Shown one piece after another: positions 49,142-60,522 of a stretch of 64,000 nt of DNA (position 1 is its first letter; the number at the start of each line of letters is the position of its first letter). Both the position numbers and the translations under genes were made by a program. This DNA comes from Microbacterium sp. ABRD28 (GTDB taxonomy: Bacteria; Actinomycetota; Actinomycetes; Actinomycetales; Microbacteriaceae): assembly GCF_003850245.1 (NCBI RefSeq), contig NZ_CP031015.1:1612001-1676000 (forward strand), given 5' to 3'. Under the pieces are notes generated by a model, which saw only the letters and a program-made list of their open reading frames with translations, was not told where the DNA came from and made no database searches.

Positions 49142-50119
49142 ATGACGCACACGGGCAACCCCTTCGGACAGGTGCTCGTCGCGCTGGTCACTCCGATGAC
49201 CGCCGACGGCGAGGTCGACTGGCCCGCCGTGGAGAAGCACATCGACTCGTGCATCGCCGCCGGGGCCGACGGCATCGTCGTCACCGGAACGACGGGCGAG
49301 ACCAGCACCCTCACCGATGCCGAGAAGATCCGGCTCGTCGAAGTGGGGAAGGATGTCGCGGCGGGCCGCGCCCGCATCATCACCGGCGGCGGCTCCAACG
49401 AGACGGCGCACGCGATCGAGCTGTACAAGGCCAGCGAGCGCGCCGGCGCCGACGGGATCATGATCGTCACGCCGTACTACAACAAGCCCACCCAGGCGGG
49501 GATCCTGACGCACTTCCGGCTCGTCGCCGATGCCACCGACCTCCCGGTCATCCTCTACGACATCCCGGGTCGCACCGGGGTGCCGATCCGCTACGAGACC
49601 ATTCTGCGTCTGGCGAAGCACCCGAACATCCTCGCGATCAAGGATGCGAAGGGGGACTTCAGCGAGGTCAGCCGCGTGCTGAACCAGACCGACCTGATGT
49701 ACTTCTCCGGCGACGACGCGAATGTGCTGCCGCACCTGTCGATCGGCGCCACGGGGCTCATCGGGGTCACCGCCAACATCGCCGCTCAGCCGTACCGGGT
49801 GATCGTCGACGCGGTCAACAGCGGTGACCTGGGCGCGGCGACGGCGGCGCACAAGAAGCTCGAGCCCCTCGTTCGCGCCGTGATGACGCACGTGCCGGGC
49901 ACGGTCGCGGCGAAGTACATCCTCCATGGGCTGGGACGCATCTCCAGCCCCCGTGTCCGCCTGCCGCTCGTCGGCCCCGAAGAGTGGGAGGCCGCGCGCA
50001 TCGAGGACGAGCTGGCTCTGGTCTCCGAGGTGCCCGGCGCCGACTTCTCCAACTTCCGACCCGACCGCAACGCCGCCGCCGGCGGCGCGCTGCCCAAGGT
50101 GTCGGGTACCACGCGATAA
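49142..50119 (+). CDS. dapA: 4-hydroxy-tetrahydrodipicolinate synthase
   Basis: Condenses pyruvate with aspartate semialdehyde, the first step of the diaminopimelate branch. The 325-residue TIM barrel has GTTGETSTLT, VTPYYNKPTQAG with the proton-relay Tyr, YDIPGRTGVPI, and the Schiff-base Lys167 in LAIKDAKGD. A C-terminal extension is typical of actinobacteria. Leaderless. RNase J follows 62 nt downstream. Confidence 0.95.
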   Translation: MTHTGNPFGQVLVALVTPMTADGEVDWPAVEKHIDSCIAAGADGIVVTGTTGETSTLTDAEKIRLVEVGKDVAAGRARIITGGGSNETAHAIELYKASERAGADGIMIVTPYYNKPTQAGILTHFRLVADATDLPVILYDIPGRTGVPIRYETILRLAKHPNILAIKDAKGDFSEVSRVLNQTDLMYFSGDDANVLPHLSIGATGLIGVTANIAAQPYRVIVDAVNSGDLGAATAAHKKLEPLVRAVMTHVPGTVAAKYILHGLGRISSPRVRLPLVGPEEWEAARIEDELALVSEVPGADFSNFRPDRNAAAGGALPKVSGTTR

Positions 50120-50181
50120 CCCCCCCCGCGGCTCTCGACGAGCCCGCGACCGCCGCGCACCGCGCGGCAGGAAGGCGAGAG

Positions 50182-51858
50182 ATGCCCACCACCCCCTTCG
50201 ATCCCCCCGCCCTGTCCGCAGGCACCCTCCGCGTCACGCCTCTGGGCGGTCTCGGTGAGGTCGGCAGGAACATGACCGTCTTCGAATTCGACGGCAAGCT
50301 CCTCGTCGTGGACTGCGGCGTGCTCTTCCCCGAGGAGCACCAGCCGGGAGTCGACCTGATCCTTCCCGACTTCGAGCCGATCCGGCACCGCCTCGACGAC
50401 ATCGTCGGCGTCGTCCTCACCCACGGGCACGAGGACCACATCGGCGCCGTGCCCTACCTGCTGCGGCTGAAGAGCGACATCCCCCTGATCGGGTCGTCGC
50501 TGACTCTCGCGCTCGTCGAGGCGAAGCTCAAGGAACACCGCATCAAGCCCTACAGCCTGACGGTGGCCGAGGGACGTGAAGAGAAGGTGGGCCCCTTCGA
50601 TCTGGAGTTCGTCGCGGTCAACCACTCGATCCCCGATGCGCTCGCCGTGGCCATCCGCACTCCCGCCGGAACGGTCCTGGCCACCGGCGACTTCAAGATG
50701 GACCAGCTGCCTCTCGACGGTCGCCTCACCGACCTCCGCGCCTTCGCGCGACTGGGGGAGGAGGGCGTGGACCTGTTCCTGGTCGACTCCACCAATGCGG
50801 ATGTCCCGGGCTTCACGCCACTGGAGCGCTCGATCGGTCCCGTGCTCGACCAGGTCATCGCCCGGGCTCCTCGGCGGGTGATCGTGGCGAGCTTCTCCAG
50901 CCACGTCCACCGCGTTCAGCAGGTGCTCGATGCCGCGGCGGCGCACGGCCGACGGGTGGCCCTCCTCGGGCGCAGCATGCTGCGCAACATGACGATCGCG
51001 TCTGACCTCGGCTATCTGCACGTGCCGGAGGGTGTGCTGATCGACTACAAGAAGGCCCGCGATCTCCCCGACGACAAGATCGTCTACATGTCGACCGGGT
51101 CGCAGGGCGAGCCCATGGCGGTCCTCAGCCGAATGGCGAACCTCGACCACGAGATCGAGCCCGGGGAGGGCGACACCGTGATCCTCGCCTCGAGCCTCAT
51201 CCCCGGCAACGAGAACGCCGTCTACCGCGTGATCGACGGGCTCACCAAGCTCGGTGCGAACGTGGTGCACAAGGGCAACGCCCAGGTGCACGTGTCGGGT
51301 CACGCCGCCGCCGGGGAACTGCTGTACTGCTACAACATCCTCAAGCCGCGCAATGTGCTGCCCGTGCACGGCGAATACCGCCACCTGATGGCCAACGCCC
51401 GGCTCGCCCAAGACACCGGCATCGCGCCGGAGCGGACGATCATCGGTGAGAACGGCACCGTCGTCGACCTCCGCGACGGCGTCGCCGACGTCGTCGGGCA
51501 GCTGGATCTCGGCTTCGTCTACGTGGACGGTTCGACCGTCGGAGAGATCACCGAGGCCGACCTCAAGGATCGTCGGATCCTCGGTGAAGAGGGGTTCATC
51601 TCGGTCATCATCGTCGTCGACGCCGCGACCGGGAAGATCATCAGCGGGCCCGAGATCCACGCGCGCGGATTCGCCGAGGACGACAAGGTCTTCGAAGGGG
51701 TCAAGCCGAAGATCGCCGCAGCCCTGACCGAGGCGGCGCAGTCGGGCGTGCGCGACAGCCACGCGCTCTCCCAGGTCGTGCGCCGGACCATCGGACGGTG
51801 GGTGAACCAGTCGCTGCGTCGGCGGCCGATGATCGTGCCGCTGGTCATCGAGGCCTGA
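50182..51858 (+). CDS. rnj: Ribonuclease J
   Basis: 5'-3' exo- and endonuclease of the metallo-beta-lactamase/beta-CASP class, acting in mRNA decay and rRNA maturation. The 558-residue protein has TPLGGLGEVGRNM at the start, the metal motif LTHGHEDHIGAVPYL, ATGDFKMD, the beta-CASP STGSQGEPMAVL, and VHVSGHAAAGEL, followed by the C-terminal domain. ATG after GGCAGGAAGGCGAG. The frame runs further upstream into dapA, but only the ATG at 50182 has a ribosome site. Confidence 0.95.
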   Translation: MPTTPFDPPALSAGTLRVTPLGGLGEVGRNMTVFEFDGKLLVVDCGVLFPEEHQPGVDLILPDFEPIRHRLDDIVGVVLTHGHEDHIGAVPYLLRLKSDIPLIGSSLTLALVEAKLKEHRIKPYSLTVAEGREEKVGPFDLEFVAVNHSIPDALAVAIRTPAGTVLATGDFKMDQLPLDGRLTDLRAFARLGEEGVDLFLVDSTNADVPGFTPLERSIGPVLDQVIARAPRRVIVASFSSHVHRVQQVLDAAAAHGRRVALLGRSMLRNMTIASDLGYLHVPEGVLIDYKKARDLPDDKIVYMSTGSQGEPMAVLSRMANLDHEIEPGEGDTVILASSLIPGNENAVYRVIDGLTKLGANVVHKGNAQVHVSGHAAAGELLYCYNILKPRNVLPVHGEYRHLMANARLAQDTGIAPERTIIGENGTVVDLRDGVADVVGQLDLGFVYVDGSTVGEITEADLKDRRILGEEGFISVIIVVDAATGKIISGPEIHARGFAEDDKVFEGVKPKIAAALTEAAQSGVRDSHALSQVVRRTIGRWVNQSLRRRPMIVPLVIEA

Positions 51859-51886
51859 CCGCGAGCGCGTCCTCCCACCCGCGTCC

Positions 51887-51892
51887 TACAAT
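51887..51892 (+). promoter_or_regulatory. Leaderless -10 element of the GNAT gene
   Basis: TACAAT, close to the consensus, ends 6 nt before the ATG at 51899. Confidence 0.6.
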
Positions 51893-51898
51893 CGCCGC

Positions 51899-52393
51899 AT
51901 GCCCGCCGCCTCCCGCCTTCGTCCGGCCGTGCAGGCCGACGGCGGGTTCCTGGCCGACATGGTCGTTGAGGCGGCGAACTGGCGTCAGGGAGGAACCCGG
52001 CCCCGGCACCAGATCCTGGCCAGTGACGAGTACAGCAGGTATGTGGCCGGATGGATGCGACCGGGTGACGAGGGTTTCGTCGCGCTCACCGAGCACGACG
52101 AAGCCATCGGTGCCGCCTGGTACCGGGTGTTCCCGCGCAGCGATCCGGGTTTCGGCTACGTGGGAACCGGTGTCCCCGAATTGATCATCGGCGTGAAGCC
52201 GATGTGGCGGGCGCGCGGTGTCGGGCGGGAGCTGCTTCGTCAGCTGGCCGACCAGGCTCGCAGCAGAGGCCTGTCGAGACTCAGTCTGAGCGTCGAACGC
52301 GGCAACTACGCCACGACGCTGTACCGATCCGAGGGATTCGCCGTGACCCAGTCGGGGATGGGGCGCGACACGATGGTCAAGCGCCTGCGCTGA
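51899..52393 (+). CDS. GNAT family N-acetyltransferase
   Basis: A 164-residue acetyltransferase. VPELIIGVKPMWRARGVGRELLRQL is split over strand 4 and the pyrophosphate loop (RARGVG), and NYATTLYRSEGFAVTQSG is the C-terminal motif. The substrate is unknown. Leaderless. It stands alone between rnj and ftsK. Confidence 0.83.
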   Translation: MPAASRLRPAVQADGGFLADMVVEAANWRQGGTRPRHQILASDEYSRYVAGWMRPGDEGFVALTEHDEAIGAAWYRVFPRSDPGFGYVGTGVPELIIGVKPMWRARGVGRELLRQLADQARSRGLSRLSLSVERGNYATTLYRSEGFAVTQSGMGRDTMVKRLR

Positions 52394-52459
52394 GCTGCGG
52401 CCCGCTGCCGAACGTCCCCCTTCGGGGGGTCGCTCCGGGCGAAGGCGGGTTCCGGCGCC

Positions 52460-52465
52460 TACGCT
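52460..52465 (+). promoter_or_regulatory. Leaderless -10 element of ftsK
   Basis: TACGCT ends 6 nt before the ATG at 52472. Confidence 0.55.
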
Positions 52466-52471
52466 CGAACC

Positions 52472-55123
52472 ATGGCCAGGAGTACCAGCCCGACCAAGAG
52501 CGGTCGAGCGCCCGCGAAGGGCGCCCCGACGCGCGCTCGCAAAGCCGCGCCCGCTCCGAAGGCCTACGTCGACGACGCCGAACGTCCCCCCGTGGTCGTG
52601 CGTGCGTGGCTCGGTCTCGCCCATGGGGTGGGTGGCCTCTTCCGCGCCTTCGGACTTGAATCGCTCGAGAAGGATCAGCGGCGCGACGGCTTCCCGTTCC
52701 TGCTGGTGCTGCTGGCGGTCGCCGGCGCGGTGGTGGAGTGGTTCTTCATCGGGTCCGAGGTCGCCCGCACGATCAGCGCCTACACCGCCGGCGGGCTGAT
52801 CGGCCGCGAGGCGTTCCTCCTGCCGGTCTTCCTGATCCTGCTGGCCGGATGGCTGTTCCGCCATCCTCCGTCCGTGCATGACAACGGGCGCATCGGTATC
52901 GGCTTCGCCCTGTTCGTTCTGACCGTCGCGGGGTTCTGTCACGTGCTGGGCGGCCGCCCCGAACCGCGGCAGGGGCTTCCGGCCCTCAGCGAGGCCGGTG
53001 GCGTGCTCGGCTGGATGGTGGGCGAGCCTCTTGCGCTGCTGCTGACGGACGTCGGCGGATGCATCGCGCTCGGCCTGCTCGCGATCCTCAGCATCCTCAT
53101 CCTCACCAAGACTCCGCCGAACCGGATCGGCCGCCGGCTGGGAGAGCTCTATGCCTGGATGTTCGGTGCCGAACCTGCGCCGGAGCGCGCGTCAGGGGCA
53201 TCGGCGGCCGACGGTGACGGTGACGGTGACGGCGACGAGCGCACCGATTCGCTGCCGTGGTGGCGTCGCAATCGCACCGGCCGAGAGAAGGACGTCGAGA
53301 GCGACCTGTCCTCGGACGACCTGACCGCCCTCCTGACCCCGGGTGCCGCCGAAGGCGGGTTCGAGCAGGCGATCACGCCCGTCGCGCCCGCAACCGATGC
53401 CGTCACCGAGATCATCCCCGCCCGTCCGCCTCTTCCGGCCGCGCCCCGTGGTGGTGAGCCCACAGCCCTGCGCGACGACACCGCTCCGGACGATCCCGGC
53501 GACGATCTTCCCGGGCTCTCAGGCCTCGGGACGGAGGGTGGGCTCACCTCGTCCGATGCCCCCTACCGGCTCCCGTCCGTCGCCGCGCTCGCTGCCGGCA
53601 CACCGCACCGCGAACGCTCCGCCGCGAACGACGCCGTCGTCGCCGCGATCACCGGCGTCCTCGATCAGTTCCAGGTCGACGCGCGCGTCACCGGCTTCTC
53701 GCGTGGCCCGACGGTCACCCAGTACGAGATCGCGCTGGGCCCGGGGGTCAAGGTCGAGCGCATCACCGCCCTCACGAACAACATCGCCTACGCCGTGGCC
53801 TCGAACGAGGTGCGCATCCTCGCGCCGATCCCCGGCAAGAGCGCGATCGGCGTGGAGATCCCCAACACCGACCGGGAGATCGTCACCCTCGGCGACGTCC
53901 TCCGATCGGGCGCGGCCACCCAGTCGACCCACCCCATGACCATCGGTGTCGGCAAGGATGTCGGTGGCGGCTACGTCGTGGCGAACCTCGCGAAGATGCC
54001 CCACCTGCTGGTGGCCGGTTCCACCGGGTCGGGCAAGTCGAGCTTCGTCAACTCGATGATCACGAGCCTGCTCATGCGCGCCAAACCGGCCGATGTCCGC
54101 ATGGTCCTGATCGATCCGAAGCGCGTCGAGCTGACCTCCTATGCAGGCGTCCCGCACCTGATCACGCCCATCATCACCAGCCCCAAGAAGGCCGCCGAGG
54201 CGCTGCAGTGGGTGGTGAAGGAGATGGACATGCGGTACGACGACCTCGCGTCGTTCGGGTTCCGCCACATCGACGACTTCAACCGTGCCGTCCGAGCCGG
54301 GGAGGTGCAGCTGCCGGCCGGCAGCGAGCGCGTCCTCAAGCCCTACCCCTACCTGCTCGTCGTCGTCGATGAGCTCGCAGATCTCATGATGGTCGCGCCC
54401 CGCGACGTCGAGGATTCGATCGTGCGCATCACCCAGCTGGCGCGTGCCAGCGGCATCCACCTGGTGCTGGCGACCCAGCGCCCCTCGGTGGATGTCGTGA
54501 CGGGTCTGATCAAGGCCAATGTGCCCTCACGGCTCGCGTTCGCCGTCACGAGCGTCACCGATTCCCGCGTCATCCTCGACCAGCCCGGTGCCGACCGGCT
54601 CATCGGGCAGGGAGACGGACTGTTCCTGCCGATGGGCACTTCGAAGGCCATCCGCGTGCAGGGCGCGTGGGTCAGCGAGGCCGAGATCGAGAAGGTCGTC
54701 AAGCACGTCACCCAGCAGGCGCGTCCGGAGTATCGACCGGATGTCGCCGCGGCGGCGGAGAAGAAGGAGATCGACGCCGACATCGGCGATGACCTCGAGC
54801 TCCTGCTGGCCGCTGCGGAGCTCGTGGTCTCGACGCAGTTCGGCTCGACCTCGATGCTGCAGCGGAAGCTCCGCGTCGGTTTCGCCAAGGCGGGGCGGTT
54901 GATGGACCTGCTCGAGTCGCGTGAGATCGTCGGTCCGTCCGAGGGGTCGAAGGCCCGCGACGTCCTCGTCACCGCCGAACAGCTGCCCGGGGTCCTCGCG
55001 AGGCTGCGCGGGGAGGACGTGCCCGACGATGACGTCGATCCCGTCGACGCCCAGTTCGAAGGTCTTCCCGTGGTCGACGCCGACGCCGGTGAAGATGCGT
55101 GGGATCTGACGGGGCGCGACTGA
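52472..55123 (+). CDS. ftsK: DNA translocase FtsK/SpoIIIE
   Basis: Septum-located motor that pumps chromosome ends into daughter cells. The 883-residue protein has a short basic N-terminus, four transmembrane helices (about 70-215), an acidic Pro-rich linker (about 235-370), and the motor with Walker [13 protein letters not shown] (about 514-525) and Walker [13 protein letters not shown] (about 627-638). It ends with the winged-helix gamma domain ([19 protein letters not shown]). The linker is shorter than in E. coli FtsK. Stop overlaps the pgsA start (TGATG). Confidence 0.95.
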   Translation: MARSTSPTKSGRAPAKGAPTRARKAAPAPKAYVDDAERPPVVVRAWLGLAHGVGGLFRAFGLESLEKDQRRDGFPFLLVLLAVAGAVVEWFFIGSEVARTISAYTAGGLIGREAFLLPVFLILLAGWLFRHPPSVHDNGRIGIGFALFVLTVAGFCHVLGGRPEPRQGLPALSEAGGVLGWMVGEPLALLLTDVGGCIALGLLAILSILILTKTPPNRIGRRLGELYAWMFGAEPAPERASGASAADGDGDGDGDERTDSLPWWRRNRTGREKDVESDLSSDDLTALLTPGAAEGGFEQAITPVAPATDAVTEIIPARPPLPAAPRGGEPTALRDDTAPDDPGDDLPGLSGLGTEGGLTSSDAPYRLPSVAALAAGTPHRERSAANDAVVAAITGVLDQFQVDARVTGFSRGPTVTQYEIALGPGVKVERITALTNNIAYAVASNEVRILAPIPGKSAIGVEIPNTDREIVTLGDVLRSGAATQSTHPMTIGVGKDVGGGYVVANLAKMPHLLVAGSTGSGKSSFVNSMITSLLMRAKPADVRMVLIDPKRVELTSYAGVPHLITPIITSPKKAAEALQWVVKEMDMRYDDLASFGFRHIDDFNRAVRAGEVQLPAGSERVLKPYPYLLVVVDELADLMMVAPRDVEDSIVRITQLARASGIHLVLATQRPSVDVVTGLIKANVPSRLAFAVTSVTDSRVILDQPGADRLIGQGDGLFLPMGTSKAIRVQGAWVSEAEIEKVVKHVTQQARPEYRPDVAAAAEKKEIDADIGDDLELLLAAAELVVSTQFGSTSMLQRKLRVGFAKAGRLMDLLESREIVGPSEGSKARDVLVTAEQLPGVLARLRGEDVPDDDVDPVDAQFEGLPVVDADAGEDAWDLTGRD

Positions 55124-55695
55124 TGGCCGTGCCGAGGCAGCTGCCGAACATCATCACCGTCGTGCGGATCCTCGTCGCACCCGTCTTCCTCGCGATGCTT
55201 CTCATCGACGACGGTGCAGACGGGGCGCTGCGGTGGTGGGCGGCGGCGCTGTTCATCGTCGCGATCGCCACCGACGGCGTCGACGGGTGGATCGCGCGGC
55301 GCCACGACATCGTCACCGACCTCGGCAAGCTCCTCGATCCCATCGCGGACAAGGTGCTCACCGGGTTCGCCTTCATCGGCCTGTCGATCCTCGGCGAGCT
55401 GCCGTGGTGGATCACCATCGTCGTGCTGATCCGCGAGATCGGCATCACGGTGTACCGGTTCATGGTCGTCAGCGACCACGTTCTCGCCGCAGCATGGATG
55501 GGCAAGCTCAAGACCGTCGCGCAGTCGGTGGCATTGTCGCTGGCCCTGCTGCCCCTCGCGCCGCTCGTCGGTGAGTGGATCTGGTGGGCGAACGGCGTGA
55601 CGATGACGGTCGCCGTCATCCTCACCATCGCCAGCGGCATCGACTACGTCATCAGCGAGGTGCGCGGCGCGCGCCGCGCCCGGGGGGGCTCATGA
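55123..55695 (+). CDS. pgsA: CDP-diacylglycerol-glycerol-3-phosphate 3-phosphatidyltransferase
   Basis: Makes phosphatidylglycerophosphate in the membrane. The 190-residue protein has the CDP-alcohol phosphotransferase signature with all acidic residues, ATDGVDGWIARR followed by TDLGKLLDPIADK, and about five helices. It starts PRQLPNIITVVRILVAP, typical of PgsA. Other CDP-alcohol transferases share the motif; context after ftsK supports PgsA. Start overlaps ftsK; stop overlaps the next gene by ATGA. Confidence 0.92.
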   Translation: MAVPRQLPNIITVVRILVAPVFLAMLLIDDGADGALRWWAAALFIVAIATDGVDGWIARRHDIVTDLGKLLDPIADKVLTGFAFIGLSILGELPWWITIVVLIREIGITVYRFMVVSDHVLAAAWMGKLKTVAQSVALSLALLPLAPLVGEWIWWANGVTMTVAVILTIASGIDYVISEVRGARRARGGS

Positions 55696-56204
55696 CAGGC
55701 CGGGACGTCGACCTCCCCGACGGTCGCGACGGAGGGGAGGGGGATGCGGCGGCATCCGCTCTCTTGCACGCACTCGCGCGCCGCGGGTGGACCATCGCCG
55801 TCGCCGAGTCCCTGACCGGGGGACTGCTCGTCGCCGCGCTGGTCTCGGTACCGGGGGCGTCCTCGCTCGTGCGCGGGGGAGTGACCGCGTACGCCACGGA
55901 TCTGAAGCATCATCTGCTCGGCGTCGACGACTCCCTCCTCGACGCCCGGGGGGCGGTGGATCCCGAAGTCGCGCTGCAGATGGCCGGCGGGGTGCGAGAC
56001 CGGCTGGGGGCGGATGTCGGAGTCTCGACGACCGGCGTCGCCGGGCCCGACCCGCAGGACGGCCAGCCGGTGGGTACCGTCTTCGTCGGCATCCGCACCC
56101 CGGAAACATCGGTGGTGGTGCCTCTCGAACTGCAGGGGACACGGGCCGAGATCCGCGCGGAGACGGTTCGCCGGGCACTGGACGAGGTGCGGGCACGGAC
56201 GTGA
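55692..56204 (+). CDS. CinA C-terminal domain protein (nicotinamide-nucleotide amidohydrolase)
   Basis: A 170-residue single-domain protein equal to the C-terminal half of CinA (PncC type), which deamidates NMN in pyridine nucleotide recycling. Motifs: TIAVAESLTGGLLVAALVS, GGVTAYATDLKHHLLGV, VSTTGVAGPDPQDGQPVGTV. The N-terminal MoaB/MogA-like domain of full CinA is absent, as is common in actinobacteria. ATGA overlap with pgsA. Confidence 0.9.
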   Translation: MTGRDVDLPDGRDGGEGDAAASALLHALARRGWTIAVAESLTGGLLVAALVSVPGASSLVRGGVTAYATDLKHHLLGVDDSLLDARGAVDPEVALQMAGGVRDRLGADVGVSTTGVAGPDPQDGQPVGTVFVGIRTPETSVVVPLELQGTRAEIRAETVRRALDEVRART

Positions 56205-56280
56205 TCGACGGATCGGGAACATGTCGTGTTTCCGCTCGGTTACATTCGGTGATTCCCACCCATCACCCAGCGCACGGGAT

Positions 56281-56339
56281 TAGTGTGACTGCATCGGTGT
56301 TGTACCGTTGTCCACCCGGACAGCGGCGGAATCAACGGT
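56281..56339 (+). promoter_or_regulatory. clgR upstream region with inverted repeats
   Basis: TAGTGT (56281-56286) and TACCGT (56303-56308) are -10 candidates. ACCGTTG (56304-56310) and CAACGGT (56333-56339) are inverted, and TGTCC-ACCC-GGACA (56309-56322) forms an inner palindrome. These could be autoregulatory sites; I could not match a known ClgR box. The rest of 56205-56354 holds nothing else I can identify. Confidence 0.35.
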
Positions 56340-56354
56340 AAGGAGGGGACCCAC

Positions 56355-56663
56355 ATGATCCTGGTACGTCACGAGATCGGCGAAGTCCTGCGTGACCTCC
56401 GCCAGCAGAAGGGCCGCACCCTCCGCCAGGTCGCCAGTCGTGCAAGCGTCGCCCTCGGATATCTCAGCGAGGTCGAGCGCGGCCAGAAGGAGGCCTCGAG
56501 CGAGATCCTCGCGTCGGTCGCCGAAGCGCTGGACGTCCCGATCTCCACGATCATGCGCGAAGTAGGCGATCGCATCGCCGTCCTCGAGGGCCTGCAGACC
56601 TTCCCCGACGTCGTGCCCGACGACCTGGTCGCGTCCGTGGACGCCGAGCTTTCGCTGCGCTGA
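56355..56663 (+). CDS. clgR: XRE-family transcriptional regulator, ClgR-like
   Basis: A 102-residue single-domain regulator. The helix-turn-helix is RHEIGEVLRDLRQQKGRTLRQVA followed by LGYLSEVERGQKEASSEIL, which is characteristic of ClgR, the activator of clp protease and chaperone genes in actinobacteria. The position between pgsA/cinA and recA is also that of clgR in Mycobacterium. The ATG follows AGGAGGGG. Confidence 0.88.
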   Translation: MILVRHEIGEVLRDLRQQKGRTLRQVASRASVALGYLSEVERGQKEASSEILASVAEALDVPISTIMREVGDRIAVLEGLQTFPDVVPDDLVASVDAELSLR

Positions 56664-56676
56664 CGCGCGATCATCC

Positions 56677-56901
56677 ATGCGCCGCAGCGAGTTCCAGCGC
56701 GCCGTCGAAGCAGAGTTCGGACCTCGAGGCCCTTCGCTGACAGCCGACCTCGTGCTGTCCGATCTCGGCGACCGCACCGCCGCCGAGGCTCTCGAAGCCG
56801 GGACGGCGCCCCGCGACGTGTGGCGCGCCCTCTGCGCAGCGGCCGACGTGCCTCCCGAGCGCTGGTACGGCGTGGGACGGCTGGAGCCGCGGCGCGGCTG
56901 A
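56677..56901 (+). CDS. DUF3046 family protein
   Basis: A 74-residue protein with the DUF3046 pattern: MRRSEFQRAVEAEFG, then DLVLSDLGDRTAAEALEAG, and the conserved end VPPERWYGVGR. The family is a fixed neighbour of recA in actinobacteria and its function is unknown. It starts 13 nt after clgR and is probably in the same transcript. Confidence 0.88.
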   Translation: MRRSEFQRAVEAEFGPRGPSLTADLVLSDLGDRTAAEALEAGTAPRDVWRALCAAADVPPERWYGVGRLEPRRG

Positions 56902-56917
56902 GTCCCGCGGCGTGTCG

Positions 56918-56947
56918 TCGAAGATGCGTTCGAGATCGCCGTAGGCT
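56918..56947 (+). promoter_or_regulatory. SOS (LexA) box and -10 element of recA
   Basis: TCGAAGATGCGTTCGA (56918-56933) matches the Gram-positive/actinobacterial LexA box (CGAAC-N4-GTTCG) with one mismatch. TAGGCT (56942-56947) lies 8 nt after the box, so LexA would cover the -35 region. The recA leader is about 177 nt. Confidence 0.75.
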
Positions 56948-57130
56948 CCTGCACAGCAGGTGTCGCACGGTGGTTATCCACGGAATGGTCCGGGTCGACG
57001 GTCGATGTCGGAGGCCCCTCGTACCGTGAATCGCGTCGAACGACACCTCCGCCTTGCCGCAGCGTCCGCATCATCCGGTGCAGAGCGCGGCAGCCTACAG
57101 GCGACGGAACGCGAGCAGAAGGAGCACGCC

Positions 57131-58176
<1,046 letters not shown>

Positions 58177-58177
<1 letters not shown>

Positions 58178-58899
58178 TGGTCCGCTTCGTCGAGAGCGGG
58201 GGCGAGGGAGGCCTCGCCCCCGTCATCCCGCTCTTCACCGGCTCGACGCCCGACGCGCCCCCCGCTCACCCGTCGGCTGGGCGGGCAGCGCGCGGTCCGT
58301 CGGCCGGCACGACGATGACGTCCGGTCGCGTGGAGCGCCCCTCCTCGAGGCGACGTGGCGGGAGCAGTGCGGCGAACGTCGAGAACGGTGCCGACATCGA
58401 CACCGACACTGAGACCGCCACCCACCCCGTCGACGCGGCGGGGGTGGAAAGGGCGTTGCTGCGGCGGCTCGGCGCCCGGGGCCTTTCCGTCCGTGAGGCG
58501 GAAGCCTTCGTCGTCTCACGCGGGCTGAGTCGCGAGGCGGCGGCCGAGCTCGTCGCGGTCTTCTGCGAGCGCGGCTACCTCGACGATGGCCGCCTCGCCG
58601 AACAGGTCGTGTGGAGCGGCGTGGCCCGCAAGAGCGAAGGTCGCCGGGCCATCGCCCGCCGTCTGGCGCAGCGAGGGGTGGAGCGCGATGTCGCCGATGC
58701 GGCGCTGGCGGAGATGCCCGATGACGACGACGAACGGGCACTGGAGTTCGCCCGGGGCAAGGCTCGGAGTCTGGCCAGGCTCGATCACGACGTGGCTCTG
58801 CGACGCCTTGCCGGCCAGCTCGCCCGCCGCGGATTCGGGGGTTCCTCGGCTCTCACCGCGGCGCGTACGGCCCTCCAGGAGGCGCGCGAGCTCGGGTGA
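58177..58899 (+). CDS. recX: Regulatory protein RecX
   Basis: Inhibits RecA filaments. The 240-residue protein has a long, variable, low-complexity N-terminus (about 1-85), then three-helix RecX repeats: ALLRRLGARGLSVREAEAFV, FCERGYLDDGRLAEQVV, and VARKSEGRRAIARRLAQRGV. The overlap with recA (TGATG) fits coupled synthesis. The start within the variable N-terminus could lie later. Confidence 0.92.
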
Positions 58900-58955
58900 G
58901 CGTCGGCGCGGAAGATGGCAGCCCAGCAGATTCCGGCTGGGAGAATCCGGGCTCT

Positions 58956-58961
58956 TAGAAT
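58956..58961 (+). promoter_or_regulatory. -10 element of miaB
   Basis: TAGAAT; 10 nt before the ATG, giving at most a very short leader. Confidence 0.45.
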
Positions 58962-58971
58962 TGCAGGCACC

Positions 58972-60522
58972 ATGTCTACTCCCTCCGCCGCGCCCACCCT
59001 GGTCGCCCCTTCGCCCGCCGCCGTGACTCGAGACGGCAGCGCCCGCACCTACGAGGTGCGCACCTTCGGCTGCCAGATGAACGTGCATGACTCGGAGCGC
59101 CTCTCGGGCTCGCTCGAGAGCGCGGGATATCTGCCCGCGCGGCCCGGCGAGGAAGCCGACGTGGTGGTGATCAACACGTGTGCCGTGCGCGACAACGCCG
59201 CAGGGAAGCTGTACGGCACGCTCGGGCATCTGAAGTCGCGCAAAGACGCGCGCGAGGGGATGCAGATCGCGGTCGGCGGGTGCCTGGCTCAGATGGACAA
59301 GCAGACCGTGCTCGACAAGGCGCCCTGGGTGGACGTCGTCTTCGGCACCCACAACATGGGCTCGCTCCCGCGTCTTCTCGAGCGTGCGCGCCACAACGAC
59401 GAGGCGGAGCTCGAGATCCTCGAGGCGCTCGACGTGTTCCCGTCGACGCTTCCCACGAAGCGCGACCACATCCACAGCGGCTGGGTCTCGATCTCCGTCG
59501 GGTGCAACAACACGTGCACGTTCTGCATCGTCCCCCACCTCCGCGGCAAGGAGAAGGATCGGCGTCCCGGCGACATCCTCAGTGAGATCCGGATGCTGGT
59601 CGACGACGGCGCGATCGAGGTCACCCTCCTCGGGCAGAACGTCAACAGCTATGGCGTCGAATTCGGTGACCGGCAGGCCTTCGGCAAACTCCTCCGGGCC
59701 GCCGGCGCGATCGACGGCCTCGAGCGCATCCGCTTCACCAGCCCGCATCCCGCAGCCTTCACCGACGATGTCATCGACGCGATGGCCGAGACCCCCGCAG
59801 TCATGCCGCAGCTGCACATGCCGTTGCAGTCGGGCAGCGACCGGATCCTCAAGGCGATGCGACGGTCCTACCGCAGCGAGCGGTTCCTCGACATCCTGGA
59901 TCGGGTGCGCGCCCGCATCCCGCACGCGGCCATCAGCACCGACATCATCGTCGGCTTCCCCGGCGAAACCGACGAGGATTTCGAAGACACCCTCCGCGTC
60001 GTCGAGCAGTCGCGCTTCGCCAGCGCCTTCACCTTCCAGTACTCCATCCGCGAGGGCACCCCGGCCGCGACGATGCCGGATCAGGTTCCCAAGTCGGTCG
60101 TCCAGGAGCGTTACGAGCGCCTCGTCGCCCTTCAGGAGCGGATCAGTCTGGAGGAGAACCGAGGGCAGCTCGGTCGCGAGGTCGAGGTTCTGGTCTCCAG
60201 CGGCGAGGGCAAGAAGGATGCGGCCACCCACCGGCTGACCGGACGCGCCGAGGACAACCGACTCGTCCACTTCGAGGTTCCGGCCGATTCTCCGCTCCCA
60301 CGTCCCGGCGATGTGGTGACGGCGATCATCACCCATGCCGCCCCCTTCCACCTCCTCGCCGACGCGCCCGCGGGCGATCGGCTCCGCATCCGGCGCACGC
60401 GCGCGGGCGACGCGTGGGACAGGGCTCAGGCCCAATCGTGCGCTGTGCCGACACCGGGTGCCGAAGCAGGAGCACCTCGAGCGGTGTCCCTGGGCCTTCC
60501 CACGCTGCGCATCGGCGAGTGA
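58972..60522 (+). CDS. miaB: tRNA-2-methylthio-N6-dimethylallyladenosine synthase
   Basis: Radical-SAM methylthiotransferase that modifies A37 after MiaA has acted. The 516-residue protein has the N-terminal cluster Cys residues in [24 protein letters not shown] and [10 protein letters not shown], the radical-[11 protein letters not shown] (178-185) and a C-terminal TRAM domain. A roughly 40-residue tail follows the TRAM domain. The stop overlaps the miaA GTG. Confidence 0.95.
   Translation: MSTPSAAPTLVAPSPAAVTRDGSARTYEVRTFGCQMNVHDSERLSGSLESAGYLPARPGEEADVVVINTCAVRDNAAGKLYGTLGHLKSRKDAREGMQIAVGGCLAQMDKQTVLDKAPWVDVVFGTHNMGSLPRLLERARHNDEAELEILEALDVFPSTLPTKRDHIHSGWVSISVGCNNTCTFCIVPHLRGKEKDRRPGDILSEIRMLVDDGAIEVTLLGQNVNSYGVEFGDRQAFGKLLRAAGAIDGLERIRFTSPHPAAFTDDVIDAMAETPAVMPQLHMPLQSGSDRILKAMRRSYRSERFLDILDRVRARIPHAAISTDIIVGFPGETDEDFEDTLRVVEQSRFASAFTFQYSIREGTPAATMPDQVPKSVVQERYERLVALQERISLEENRGQLGREVEVLVSSGEGKKDAATHRLTGRAEDNRLVHFEVPADSPLPRPGDVVTAIITHAAPFHLLADAPAGDRLRIRRTRAGDAWDRAQAQSCAVPTPGAEAGAPRAVSLGLPTLRIGE

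Noticed and set aside
49786-51762. Long frame antisense to RNase J
   Set aside because: Same shadow effect; rnj is complete with all metal-binding motifs.
55692-56204. A truncated cinA pseudogene
   Set aside because: The C-terminal domain alone is a common, complete PncC-type protein in actinobacteria, with its own start coupled to pgsA.
58516-60435. Long frame antisense to miaB and recX
   Set aside because: A shadow of two well-supported genes; composition is His/Arg/Asp-rich without a fold.
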